Below, one piece after another: positions 51,574 through 60,570 of a stretch of DNA of 64,000 nt. The position numbers were made by a program, and so were the translations under genes. This DNA comes from Natrinema salifodinae (GTDB taxonomy: Archaea > Halobacteriota > Halobacteria > Halobacteriales > Natrialbaceae). The stretch lies in the NCBI RefSeq assembly GCF_900110455.1, contig NZ_FOIS01000002.1:682001-746000 (forward strand), given 5' to 3'. Positions within the stretch are counted from its first letter, which is position 1; each line of letters starts with the position of its first letter. The notes beneath the pieces are model-generated. The model saw only the letters and a list, made by a program, of their open reading frames with translations. It ran no database searches and had not been told where the DNA came from.

Positions 51574-51708
51574 CTGCGGCCGACGCCGTCGGCGAGGCTG
51601 GGGGAGCGCCGACGGAGCGATCGTCTCCGCTCTCGCTCCGCCCGGTCCCCACCCCCACCCCGCACCGACGGCCGACGCCGATTTCGCCCCGGAGGCCTCG
51701 CAAAGAGA

Positions 51709-54700
51709 ATGTACATCAAGTCGCTCGTCTTAGACAATTTCAAGAGCTTCGGTCGGAAGACGAAGATACCGTTTTATGAGGATTTCACGGTCGTCACGGG
51801 CCCGAACGGCTCCGGCAAATCGAACATCATCGACGCCGTGCTGTTCGCGCTCGGCCTGGCCCGCACGCGCGGGATCCGCGCCGAGAAGCTGACGGACCTG
51901 ATCTACAACCCCGGTCACGAGGACGGCGACGCGTCCGCCGGACCGCGCGAGGCGACCGTTGAGGTTATCCTCGATAACTCGGATCGGACCCTCGAGCGCT
52001 CGCAGGTCGTCAACGCCGCGGGCAGCGAGGACGTCGGCGACATCGACGAGGTCCGCATCCGCCGCCGGGTGAAAGAAACCGAGGACAACTACTACTCCTA
52101 CTACTATCTGAACGACCGCTCGGTCAACCTCTCGGACATTCAGGATCTGCTCGCCCAGGCCGGCGTCACGCCGGAGGGGTACAACGTCGTCATGCAGGGC
52201 GACGTCACCGAGATCATCAACATGACCCCCCACGCCCGCCGGGAGATCATCGACGAGATCGCGGGCGTCGCGGAGTTCGACGCCAAGAAGGAGGACGCCT
52301 TCGAGGAACTCGAGACCGTCCAAGAGCGGATCGACGAGGCCGAACTCCGCATCGAGGAGAAGCGCGAACGCCTCGAACAGCTCGCGGACGAGCGCCGCCA
52401 GGCGATGCGCTATCGGCGCCTCCGCCGCGAGAAAGAGGAGTACGAGGGCTACAAGAAGGCCAGCGAACTCGAGGAGAAACGCGACGAACTCGAGTCGGTC
52501 GAGGCGACCGTCGACGACCTCGAAGACGAACTCCGCGAACTCCAGCGCGAACTCGACGAGCGCGAGGGGAAGGTAGTCCGCCTGCAGGAGGATCTCGAGG
52601 ACTTAAACGCCGAGATCGAGCGCAAGGGCGAGGACGAGCAGCTCCGGATCAAAAGCGAGATCGAGGAGATCAAAGGCGACATCTCGCGGCTCGAGGACAA
52701 GATCGAAGCCAGCGAGGAGCAGATCGAGGACGCCGAATCCGAGCGCCGCGAGGCGTTCGTCCAGATCGACCGCAAGCAAGAGCAGATCGAGGAACTCGAC
52801 GACGAGATCCGCGAACACAAGCTCGAGAAGGCCTCGATCAAGACCGAGATCCAAGAGCGCGAGGCCGAACGCGCGGACCTCGAGGCCGAAATCGAGGCCG
52901 TCGACACCGAGTTCGACGAGCTCAAGGCCGACCTGGCCGAGCGCAAGGACGACTTAGAGGCGGCCAAGACCCAGAAGAACGACCGCCAGCGCGAGCAGGA
53001 CCGCCTGCTCGACGAGGCCAGGCGGCGCTCGAACGCCATCGACGAGAAAGAGGACGCGATCGAAGAGAAACGCGAGCAGCTCCCCGAGATCGAGAGCGAG
53101 CGCGGCGACCTCGAGCGGGAACTCGAGAAGGCCGAACAGAACCGCGACAACATCGCCGAGGTCGTCGACGACCTGAAGGCCGAGAAGCGCCGCCTCCAGT
53201 CCGACGTCGACGAGCTCGACGACGAGATCCAGGCCAAACAGCAGGAGTACGCCGAACTCGAGGCCAAGGCCGGCGAGAGCGGCGACTCCTCGTTCGGCCG
53301 CGCGGTGACGACGATCCTCAACTCGGGGATCGGCGGCGTCCACGGCGCGGTCGCCCAGCTCGGCACCGTTTCGGGCGAGTACGCGGTCGCCTGCGAGACC
53401 GCCGCCGGGGGTCGCCTGGCGAACGTGGTCGTCGACGACGACGTCGTCGGCCAGCAGTGTATCGAGCACCTCAAGTCCCGCAACGCCGGCCGGGCTACCT
53501 TCCTGCCGCTGACGGACATGAGCCGGCGCCGGCTCCCCAACGCCCCCAGCGATCCGGGCGTCGTCGACTTCGCGTACAACCTGGTCGATTTCGACGACCA
53601 GTACGCGGGCGTCTTCTCGTACGTCCTCGGGGACACCTTAGTCGTCGAGGACATCGAGACCGCGCGCTCGTACATGGGCGACTACCGGATGGTCACGCTG
53701 GACGGCGACTTGGTCGAGAAGAGTGGTGCCATGACCGGCGGCTCCGGCGGCGGCTCGCGGTACTCCTTCACCGGCGGCGGCGAGGGCCAACTCGAACGCG
53801 TCGCGAAGCGGATCACGGAACTCCAAGAGGAACGCGAGGAGCTCCGCGAGGAGCTCCGCGGCGTCGAGGAGCGTCTCGACGACGCCCGCGACCGCAAGAG
53901 CGACGCGGCCGACGAGGTGCGTTCGATCGAGTCCGAACTCGAGAAGCTCGACGAGCGGCGCGACCGCATCGAGACGGAGATCGAGGACTTCGAGAGCGAC
54001 CTCGAGGAACTCCGTGAAGAGCGCGAGTCGGTCGACGAGCGGATGAACGAGATCGCCGACGAGATCGAGGCGAAGACGGCGACGATCGAGGAGATCGAGG
54101 CCGACATCGCGGACCTCGAGGGAGAACTCGCGGACTCGAAGATTCCCGAGCTGACCGATCAGATCGAGGAACTCGACGCGGAGATCGACGAGCGCGAGGC
54201 CCAGATTCAGGAGATCGACAACGAGCTCAACGAGTTGAACCTCGAGAAGGAGTACGCCGAGGACGCCATCGAGGACCTCCACGACGACATCGAGGCCGCC
54301 CAGAACCGCAAGGCCGAGCACGAGGAACACATCGAGGAGTACGAGACCGAGATCGAGGGCAAGCGCGAGACCCTCGCGGAAAAGCGCGAGGCCGTCGAGG
54401 AGTTGGAAGCGGAGCTCGCCGAACTGAAAGACGAGCGCAGCGATCGCAAGGAGGAACTGGCCGAGGCCAGGACGGCCCGCGACCAACAACAGGACCGGGT
54501 CAACGCTGTCGAGAGCAAACTCGAGGACGCCAGCGAGCGCGCGAGCAGCCTCGAGTGGGAGATCGAGTCCCTCGAGGCCGAGGTCGGCGACTACGACCCC
54601 GAGGACGTGCCCGATCACGACACCGTCCTCGAGATGATCGACCTCCTGCAGACCGACATGGAGGCGATGGAGCCGGTCAACATGCTCGCGATCGACGAGT

Positions 54701-55299
54701 ACGACGAGGTCCGCAGCGACCTCGAGGAACTCGAGGACGCAAAGGCCACGCTGGTCGAGGAAGCCGACGGGATCCGCGACCGAATCGAACAGTACGAGAC
54801 CCAGAAGAAACGGGCGTTCATGGACGCCTACGACGAGATCGCCGCGCACTTCACGGAGATCTTCGAGAAGCTCTCGGAGGGGACCGGCTCGCTCCACCTC
54901 GAGGACGAAGCGGACCCGTTCGACGGCGGGCTGACGATGAAGGCCCAGCCGGGCGACAAGCCGATCCAGCGCCTGGACGCGATGTCCGGCGGCGAGAAGT
55001 CGCTGACCGCGCTGGCGTTCATCTTCGCGATCCAGCGGCACAACCCGGCGCCGTTCTACGCGCTCGACGAGGTCGACGCCTTCCTCGACGCCGTCAACGC
55101 CGAACGGGTCGGCCAGATGGTCGAGGAACTGGCCGGCGACGCGCAGTTCGTCGTCGTCTCCCACCGCTCGGCGATGCTCGACCGCTCCGAGCGGGCGATC
55201 GGCGTGACGATGCAACAGGACAACGTGAGCGCGGTGACCGGGATCGACCTGAGCGACGGCGTCGACCCGAGCGGCGAGGAGGTGTCCGTGAGTGACTAG
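51709..55299 (+). CDS. smc: Chromosome segregation protein Smc
   Basis: ATPase of the condensin-like complex that organises and segregates the chromosome; 1196 residues. The N-terminal head carries VVTGPNGSGKSNIIDAVLFA (Walker A). Two long coiled-coil arms (~170-515 and ~690-985) flank a hinge at ~525-665 (FGRAVTTILNSGIGGVHGAV, GYAVACETAAGGRLANVVVD-like). A GGSGGGS turn follows the hinge. The C-terminal head has AMSGGEKSLTALAFIFAIQR (signature) and FYALDEVDAFLDAVNAERV (Walker B and D loop). It overlaps scpA by eight bases. Everything is consistent with a functional Smc. Confidence 0.98.
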   Translation: MYIKSLVLDNFKSFGRKTKIPFYEDFTVVTGPNGSGKSNIIDAVLFALGLARTRGIRAEKLTDLIYNPGHEDGDASAGPREATVEVILDNSDRTLERSQVVNAAGSEDVGDIDEVRIRRRVKETEDNYYSYYYLNDRSVNLSDIQDLLAQAGVTPEGYNVVMQGDVTEIINMTPHARREIIDEIAGVAEFDAKKEDAFEELETVQERIDEAELRIEEKRERLEQLADERRQAMRYRRLRREKEEYEGYKKASELEEKRDELESVEATVDDLEDELRELQRELDEREGKVVRLQEDLEDLNAEIERKGEDEQLRIKSEIEEIKGDISRLEDKIEASEEQIEDAESERREAFVQIDRKQEQIEELDDEIREHKLEKASIKTEIQEREAERADLEAEIEAVDTEFDELKADLAERKDDLEAAKTQKNDRQREQDRLLDEARRRSNAIDEKEDAIEEKREQLPEIESERGDLERELEKAEQNRDNIAEVVDDLKAEKRRLQSDVDELDDEIQAKQQEYAELEAKAGESGDSSFGRAVTTILNSGIGGVHGAVAQLGTVSGEYAVACETAAGGRLANVVVDDDVVGQQCIEHLKSRNAGRATFLPLTDMSRRRLPNAPSDPGVVDFAYNLVDFDDQYAGVFSYVLGDTLVVEDIETARSYMGDYRMVTLDGDLVEKSGAMTGGSGGGSRYSFTGGGEGQLERVAKRITELQEEREELREELRGVEERLDDARDRKSDAADEVRSIESELEKLDERRDRIETEIEDFESDLEELREERESVDERMNEIADEIEAKTATIEEIEADIADLEGELADSKIPELTDQIEELDAEIDEREAQIQEIDNELNELNLEKEYAEDAIEDLHDDIEAAQNRKAEHEEHIEEYETEIEGKRETLAEKREAVEELEAELAELKDERSDRKEELAEARTARDQQQDRVNAVESKLEDASERASSLEWEIESLEAEVGDYDPEDVPDHDTVLEMIDLLQTDMEAMEPVNMLAIDEYDEVRSDLEELEDAKATLVEEADGIRDRIEQYETQKKRAFMDAYDEIAAHFTEIFEKLSEGTGSLHLEDEADPFDGGLTMKAQPGDKPIQRLDAMSGGEKSLTALAFIFAIQRHNPAPFYALDEVDAFLDAVNAERVGQMVEELAGDAQFVVVSHRSAMLDRSERAIGVTMQQDNVSAVTGIDLSDGVDPSGEEVSVSD

Positions 55300-56437
55300 C
55301 GAGTCGCCACCCGACTCGGAGAACGCGAGCGCCGAAGGCGCGAGCAGGGAGTCGCGAAGTGATTCCGACTCACGAGACGCTGATCGCGACGAGTTCTATA
55401 CCGACGGCGGGAGCGACGACATCCCGCTGAACATCGCCGGCCACGAGGACCGCGAGCGGCCGGGGAAATCGGACGCGAGCGAAGAGAGCAACTCGAGCGG
55501 CGAGCGCTCGCCGTCCGGCGAGGAGTCGGTCCTCGAGTTCTCCGAAGACGACGGTCTCGGCTCGAGCGCCGGTGACGACCCGGACGTGGACGCGGACGAT
55601 GACGCCGAAGCGGACGAAGTCGAACCCGTCGAACTCCTCGTACAGCTCGCGAAGGACGGCGAGATCGATCCGTGGGACATCGACGTCGTCCGCGTCACCG
55701 ACAAGTTCCTCGAGGCGCTGGACGACGCCGACCTGCGGACCTCGGGGCGGGCGCTGTTCTACGCCAGCGTCCTCTTGCGGATGAAAAGCGACGAGCTGTT
55801 CGCTCCCGACGAGCCCGAGGAAGAGGAGCTGCCGCCGTGGGAAGCGCCCTTCGCCGACGACGGGGCGATGGACGCGCAGGGCGACGACGGCGCCGGATCC
55901 CACCCGCCGGGGTTCGATCCCGTCGAGAACCTGGAGGCGGAGATGGAACGCCGGTTAGAGCGCAAGCACGCCCGCGGAAAGCCGGAGACACTCGACGAAC
56001 TGGTCCGGGAGCTTCGCACCGCCGAGCGCGACAGCCGGTGGAAGGAGTCGCGCAGCTACGACACGAGCGACTCGCCGAAGGGGTACGACCGCGGCGTCCA
56101 GGAGCTGAACTACCACTCCGGCGACGACTTCCGGGTCGACGACGAGCCGACCAGCGACGACGTCACGCACACGACCCACGAGGAGGACATCGAGTCCGTT
56201 ATCGACGACGTCGAGGCGGAGCTCGAACGCCACTACGAGAACGGGCGCGACGAGGTGCTGTACGCCGAGATCGACGAGGTCGGCGGCTCGCGCGTGATGA
56301 CCTACCTCGCCTTGCTCTTCCTGGCCCACCGCGGGCGGCTCGTCCTCGAACAGGACGAACTGTTCGGCGACCTCTGGATTCAGGAGGCGACGGTGGACGC
56401 GGAACCGGACGAAGCCGACGAAGCGATCGCTGACTGA
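55292..56437 (+). CDS. scpA: Segregation and condensation protein ScpA (kleisin)
   Basis: Kleisin that bridges the Smc heads; 381 residues. It starts with GTG inside the end of smc, so translation is coupled. The first ~100 residues are a disordered Ser/Glu/Asp-rich tail. The ScpA domain follows: VELLVQLAKDGEIDPWDIDV, RVTDKFLEALDDADLRTSGR and YASVLLRMKSDELFAPDEPE. The C-terminal winged helix is RVMTYLALLFLAHRGRLVLE. No scpB is next to it, which is the usual situation in haloarchaea. Confidence 0.96.
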   Translation: MTSESPPDSENASAEGASRESRSDSDSRDADRDEFYTDGGSDDIPLNIAGHEDRERPGKSDASEESNSSGERSPSGEESVLEFSEDDGLGSSAGDDPDVDADDDAEADEVEPVELLVQLAKDGEIDPWDIDVVRVTDKFLEALDDADLRTSGRALFYASVLLRMKSDELFAPDEPEEEELPPWEAPFADDGAMDAQGDDGAGSHPPGFDPVENLEAEMERRLERKHARGKPETLDELVRELRTAERDSRWKESRSYDTSDSPKGYDRGVQELNYHSGDDFRVDDEPTSDDVTHTTHEEDIESVIDDVEAELERHYENGRDEVLYAEIDEVGGSRVMTYLALLFLAHRGRLVLEQDELFGDLWIQEATVDAEPDEADEAIAD

Positions 56438-56503
56438 GCCGTCCCGGTTTCTCGCGGTTCGCGTCGAAACGGTTATTCGTCCGTCACGAGTACCGTTCGA
56501 CGA

Positions 56504-57031
56504 ATGACACGACCGGACCGCCGTCCGAACGCGGCGCGCGGACTGCGGCGCCTGGCGGACCACGTCGGGTTCGCGCTGCTGTGGTGTTGGATCCTCGTCT
56601 CCCTGTTTTTCGTCCCGACGTGGCTCGGGTACTGGTGGGTCGGCGCGCTCCTGTTTGTCGTTGGACTCGTCGTCTGCTGGCAGGCGGCCGGCGCGACGAC
56701 CGACCCGGTCTACACCGTCGGCACCAAACGCGAGGTCCGGACCGGCCGCGTCGAGTCCGAACGCGTCGACTGCGACGAGTGCGGTCGGCCGGCCGCGGGC
56801 GGCGAGTACCGCCGCTACGAGCGCCGGCGCGTCCTGTTCGGCACCACCGTTTCGATTCCGGAATTGGGCGAGAACGTCTACTGCCAGCGGTGTGCGTACG
56901 ATCCGCGCGATCCCGATTTGATCGCGGGTGAGGAAGCCGCTACCGGCGCGCTCGAGAGCGAGCGGCTAGGCGTCGGTCCGAGCGCCCCCGAGACCGACGG
57001 ACGGTCGGCGCTCGAATCGGAGCGCCGGTGA
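56504..57031 (+). CDS. Membrane protein with a zinc-ribbon-like domain
   Basis: A 175-residue protein. Two helices near the start (GFALLWCWILVSLFFVPTWL, WVGALLFVVGLVVCW) are followed by a cytoplasmic region with paired cysteines (RVDCDECGRPAAGGEYRRYE and ENVYCQRCAYDPRDPDLIAG), which probably form a zinc ribbon. The C-terminus is acidic and low complexity. I do not recognise a function. It is separated by 66 bases from scpA. Confidence 0.72.
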   Translation: MTRPDRRPNAARGLRRLADHVGFALLWCWILVSLFFVPTWLGYWWVGALLFVVGLVVCWQAAGATTDPVYTVGTKREVRTGRVESERVDCDECGRPAAGGEYRRYERRRVLFGTTVSIPELGENVYCQRCAYDPRDPDLIAGEEAATGALESERLGVGPSAPETDGRSALESERR

Positions 57032-57100
57032 GCCGCGCCGTCGACCGAAAGGGCGCGAGCGAGTCGGTGCGAGTAGCAGTAAGTCGAGGAGCCGGTCCGA

Positions 57101-57961
57101 TCAGTCGTCCAAGTAGTCGCCGGCCAGCAGGTCGACGCGCTCGCGGGTCTCCTCGGGGATCGCCGCTTCGGGCGTGTTGATCGTCCCTTCGAGGGCGGAC
57201 CAGGCGTCGCTCTCGAAGTCCTCGGGCATCGTCCGGATGGCGTGCTCGACGACCTCGTTGATCGCGTCCTGGTTGGCTTCGGCGTTCTCGAGGACCTCCT
57301 CCAAGGTGACCTCGTTGTCCGCCTTCCAGACGTCGTAGTCGGTGACGCCGGCGACGGTGGCGTAGCTCAGTTCGGCCTCGCGGGCGAGTTTGGCCTCCGG
57401 GATTGCGGTCATGCCGACGATATCCCAGCCCTGATCGCGGTAGAACTCGCTCTCGGCGCGGGTGGAGTACTGCGGCCCCTCGATGCAGACGTAGGTGCCG
57501 CCCTTCTCGGTCTCCGTGTCCTCGGTCACCTCCTCGGCTGCGGTCGCCAGGTGGTCGACCATCTCGGGACAGTAGGGGTCGGCAAAGCCCATGTGGACGA
57601 CCATGCCGTCGCCGAAGAAACTGGACGTGCGGTGTTTGGTCCGGTCGAAGATCTGATCGGGGACGACGAGCGTCCGGGGCGGCAGGTCCTCGCGGAGGCT
57701 GCCGACCGCGTTCGTGGCGATGACCCGGTCGACGCCGACGGACTTGAGCGCGTAGATGTTCGCCCGGTAGGACGCGTCGGTCGGCGCGTGTTGGTGGTCC
57801 TCGCCGTGGCGCGGGAGGAAGGCGACCTCCTTCCCGGCGAGTTCGCCGAGGGTGACGGCCTCGCTGGGCTCCCCGTAGGGCGTCGAGATCTCCTCCGTGC
57901 GGGTGTTCTCGAGTGGCAGTGCCTCGTAGATGCCGCTTCCGCCGATAACGCCGATCGTCAT
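57101..57961 (-). CDS. mtnP: S-methyl-5'-thioadenosine phosphorylase
   Basis: Cytoplasmic enzyme that phosphorolyses methylthioadenosine to adenine and methylthioribose-1-phosphate in methionine salvage; 286 residues. Motifs: IGVIGGSGIYEALPL (phosphate loop), EVAFLPRHGEDHQHAPTDAS, VIATNAVGSLREDLPPRTLV, and VPDQIFDRTKHRTSSFFGDG. YVCIEGPQYSTRAESEFYRD and MTAIPEAKLAREAELSYATV complete the purine nucleoside phosphorylase superfamily pattern. A 6-oxopurine phosphorylase cannot be fully excluded, since archaeal members vary in specificity. The gene is single and divergent from the MATE exporter. Confidence 0.92.
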   Translation of the reverse strand: MTIGVIGGSGIYEALPLENTRTEEISTPYGEPSEAVTLGELAGKEVAFLPRHGEDHQHAPTDASYRANIYALKSVGVDRVIATNAVGSLREDLPPRTLVVPDQIFDRTKHRTSSFFGDGMVVHMGFADPYCPEMVDHLATAAEEVTEDTETEKGGTYVCIEGPQYSTRAESEFYRDQGWDIVGMTAIPEAKLAREAELSYATVAGVTDYDVWKADNEVTLEEVLENAEANQDAINEVVEHAIRTMPEDFESDAWSALEGTINTPEAAIPEETRERVDLLAGDYLDD

Positions 57962-58130
57962 GCGACTACCTCGGCGGACCAGTGCCGTAAACGGCCCGAT
58001 TGTCTCTCGAATTCGGCGGTCGGTCCCGTCCGTAGGCGCCGGTCAAGCCCGGGAATCGGCGTCGCCTATTCCTGTTCCTCGTTATCACGGTTCACGAGGG
58101 CCCAAATAGCCCCGTCGTTACTGTTCGGTT

Positions 58131-59627
58131 ATGGCAATCGGTGAACAGTCGGAGTCGACCGACGGGGACCTCACCGAGGGCAACCTGGTGCGACCGATGA
58201 TCCGCCTGGCCTGGCCGCTGGTAGTCATCCAACTGCTGCAGGTCGCCTACAACGTCGGCGACACCTTCTGGCTCGGCGCGCTCTCGCCCGACGCGGTCGG
58301 CGCGGTGAGCCTGGCCTTTCCGCTGCTCTTTTTGCTGATCGCGATCGGCGGCGGGTTCACGACGGCCGGCGCGATCCTGATCGCCCAGCACACCGGCGCG
58401 GAGAGCGGCGAGGCGGGCCTGATCGCCGGGCAGACGCTGTCATTTGTCTCCATCGTCGCCGCGGGGTTGGGGCTGCTCGGGTTCGTCGCGACCGAGCCGA
58501 TGCTCGCCGCCCTGCCGGCCGACCCCGAGACGCAGGCGGCGATCCTCCCGCTGGCCGCCGGCTACCTCAAGGTGTTCTTCCTCGGCCTGCCCTTCCTCTT
58601 CGGCTTCTTCGTCTTCGTCGCGCTCATGCGGGGCTACGGCAGCACCCGGGCGCCGATGCGGGTGATGGTCGTCAGCGTCGCGATCAACCTCGCGATCGAC
58701 CCGCTGTTCATCTTCGGCGTCGGGCCGGTCCCCCGCCTCGAAGTGCAGGGGGCCGCCGTCGCGACGCTCATCTCGCGGGCGATCGCGACGGCGATCGGCG
58801 TCTACCTGCTGTACTACACCGACGTCGGTCCCGACATCCGGGCGGCCCACCTCCGCCCGCGACGCGAGTACATCGCGAAGATCACGCGCCTGGGCATCCC
58901 GACGGCCCTCGAACAGTCGATGACGGCGTTGGCGCTGGTTGCGATGACGGCCATGGTCGTGACCTTCCCGCCCGCGGTCGTCGCGGCCTACGGGCTCGGG
59001 AATCGGCTGATCTCGCTGGCCTTCCTGCCCGCGCTCGGCACGGGCCAGGCGACGGACACGATCGTCGGCCAAAACTTGGGCGCGGGCAAACCCGATCGCG
59101 CGGGGCGGGCGGTCCGGATCGCGGCGAGCGTGATCGCGGCGGTCATGCTCGCGGCGGGTGCGCTGGCGGTCCTCTTCCCGGAGCCGTTCGTCTCGGTGTT
59201 CGTCACCGCCGACGAGGCCGGGAAGGAGGCGACGATCGAGTACGGCGTCACCTACCTCCGGTTCGCCGCGGTCGGGTTCGCCTTCATGGGCGTACTCCAG
59301 GTGATCCAGGGCGCGTTCCGCGGAGCCGGAAACACGAAGACGGCGCTGGCCTTCGCCGTGCTCGGGCTGTGGATCGTCCGCGTCCCCGTCACCTACGGGC
59401 TGCTGTTCGTCGCCGACTGGGGACCGACTGGGATCTGGACGGGCGTCGTGATCGGTGACGTCGCCGGCGCGCTCGCGGCCCTCGCCTGGTTCACCCGCGG
59501 GACCTGGAAGAAGTCGATCGTCGACGAGGCGGACGCAGGGACGGAATCGGACGACGCGGATGCGGATGCTGACGCGGACGACCAGGCGGAACCGAACCGG
59601 ATCGACGCGGATTCGACCGCCGAATAG
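58131..59627 (+). CDS. MATE family efflux transporter
   Basis: A 498-residue exporter with about twelve helices. The N-terminal half shows PMIRLAWPLVVIQLLQVAYN and VGDTFWLGALSPDAVGAVSL, typical of the first MATE helices. Family loops IAQHTGAESGEAGLIAGQTL and the second-half equivalents IVGQNLGAGKPDRAGRAVRI are clear. The C-terminal tail is Asp-rich (ADADADADDQAEPNR). MATE proteins expel organic cations or drugs in exchange for sodium or protons; the substrate here is unknown. Confidence 0.93.
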   Translation: MAIGEQSESTDGDLTEGNLVRPMIRLAWPLVVIQLLQVAYNVGDTFWLGALSPDAVGAVSLAFPLLFLLIAIGGGFTTAGAILIAQHTGAESGEAGLIAGQTLSFVSIVAAGLGLLGFVATEPMLAALPADPETQAAILPLAAGYLKVFFLGLPFLFGFFVFVALMRGYGSTRAPMRVMVVSVAINLAIDPLFIFGVGPVPRLEVQGAAVATLISRAIATAIGVYLLYYTDVGPDIRAAHLRPRREYIAKITRLGIPTALEQSMTALALVAMTAMVVTFPPAVVAAYGLGNRLISLAFLPALGTGQATDTIVGQNLGAGKPDRAGRAVRIAASVIAAVMLAAGALAVLFPEPFVSVFVTADEAGKEATIEYGVTYLRFAAVGFAFMGVLQVIQGAFRGAGNTKTALAFAVLGLWIVRVPVTYGLLFVADWGPTGIWTGVVIGDVAGALAALAWFTRGTWKKSIVDEADAGTESDDADADADADDQAEPNRIDADSTAE

Positions 59628-59735
59628 GGACAGTGCGGAGGGATCGGAGAGAAAATAGCCGCGCCGCGCGACTCGCACTCGAATCGAATTCGATCGAACG
59701 CGGATTCGATCCGACTCGATCGGATGCGGTACCGT

Positions 59736-60434
59736 CTATCCGTCGGCGAGCGACCACTCGCCGGGCCCGGCCGAGACGATGACGTCGCGGCGTTCCATCT
59801 CGTTCAAGACCTCCGGCAGCCGGTCTGGCTGGGCGATCTCCATCTCGATGCGCTGGACGCCGTGGTACTCCGTGAGGTAGTGGCGAATCTCCTCCTGGGT
59901 GAACGTCGCCTGGTCGGCCTGGTCCATCACGCCGGAGATCAGGTCGACCATGTCCTCGATGAAGTTCCAGGGGTAGACGATCCAGGTCCACTCCTCGAGC
60001 TGCTCGCCGACGTAGTCGGGCTGGAACTCGCTGGTGCCCAATAGCTGGAGCGTCGCGGTGCGGACCTCGCCGGCCTCGCGGTCGTCGACGTACTCGTAGG
60101 CGCGCTTGATCGACCCGCCGGTGTCGGCGATGTCGTCGATGATGAGCACGTCCTTGTCTTCGACGCTGCCCTCGGGCATCGGGTAGCGGACGGTCGGCTC
60201 GCCGGACTTCTGGGCGGTGCCGACGTAGTGTTCCATCTTCAGGCTCGTCAGGTCGTCCAGGCCGAGGAAGTCACAGAGACACCGGCCCGCGAACCAGCCG
60301 CCCCGCGCGAGCGCGACGACGACGTCCGGTTCGAACTCGTCGTCGCGCACGTCGTCGCTGACGTCCCGACACAGGCTGTAAATGTACTCCCAATTGGTTA
60401 TCGTACAGTCGAAATCGTCCGGTAGGTCGGACAT
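59736..60434 (-). CDS. Purine-type phosphoribosyltransferase
   Basis: A 232-residue enzyme of the type I phosphoribosyltransferase fold. The PRPP-binding loop is DKDVLIIDDIADTGGSIKRA; the early PDVVVALARGGWFAGRCLCD is the conserved active-site strand and loop. The C-terminal ~80 residues carry a helical extension (FTQEEIRHYLTEYHGVQRI) seen in haloarchaeal xanthine/guanine phosphoribosyltransferase-like proteins. Base specificity is not certain. The start at 60434 (MSDLPDDFDCTITNWEY) is preferred because longer readings run into divergent sequence. Confidence 0.88.
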   Translation of the reverse strand: MSDLPDDFDCTITNWEYIYSLCRDVSDDVRDDEFEPDVVVALARGGWFAGRCLCDFLGLDDLTSLKMEHYVGTAQKSGEPTVRYPMPEGSVEDKDVLIIDDIADTGGSIKRAYEYVDDREAGEVRTATLQLLGTSEFQPDYVGEQLEEWTWIVYPWNFIEDMVDLISGVMDQADQATFTQEEIRHYLTEYHGVQRIEMEIAQPDRLPEVLNEMERRDVIVSAGPGEWSLADG

Positions 60435-60570
60435 CTGATGGCCACCTACGGGGTACCTGGAGCGCGGCCCTCTTAAGTTGGCTGAAACCCGTTTCACGTC
60501 CCGCGCCGGCGGGCCTCATAGAATAGTGAACAGTAATTTCTACCGGACTGTCGAACGGTCCGAACTGTAG

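Noticed and set aside
53638-55215. Long open frame (525 codons) antisense to smc
   Set aside because: It mirrors the repetitive Glu/Arg/Leu codons of the coiled coil. High G+C with strong third-position bias opens such antisense frames; no domain or promoter supports it.
55292-55600. Frameshift between smc and scpA
   Set aside because: The eight-base overlap with a GTG start is normal translational coupling, and both proteins are complete.
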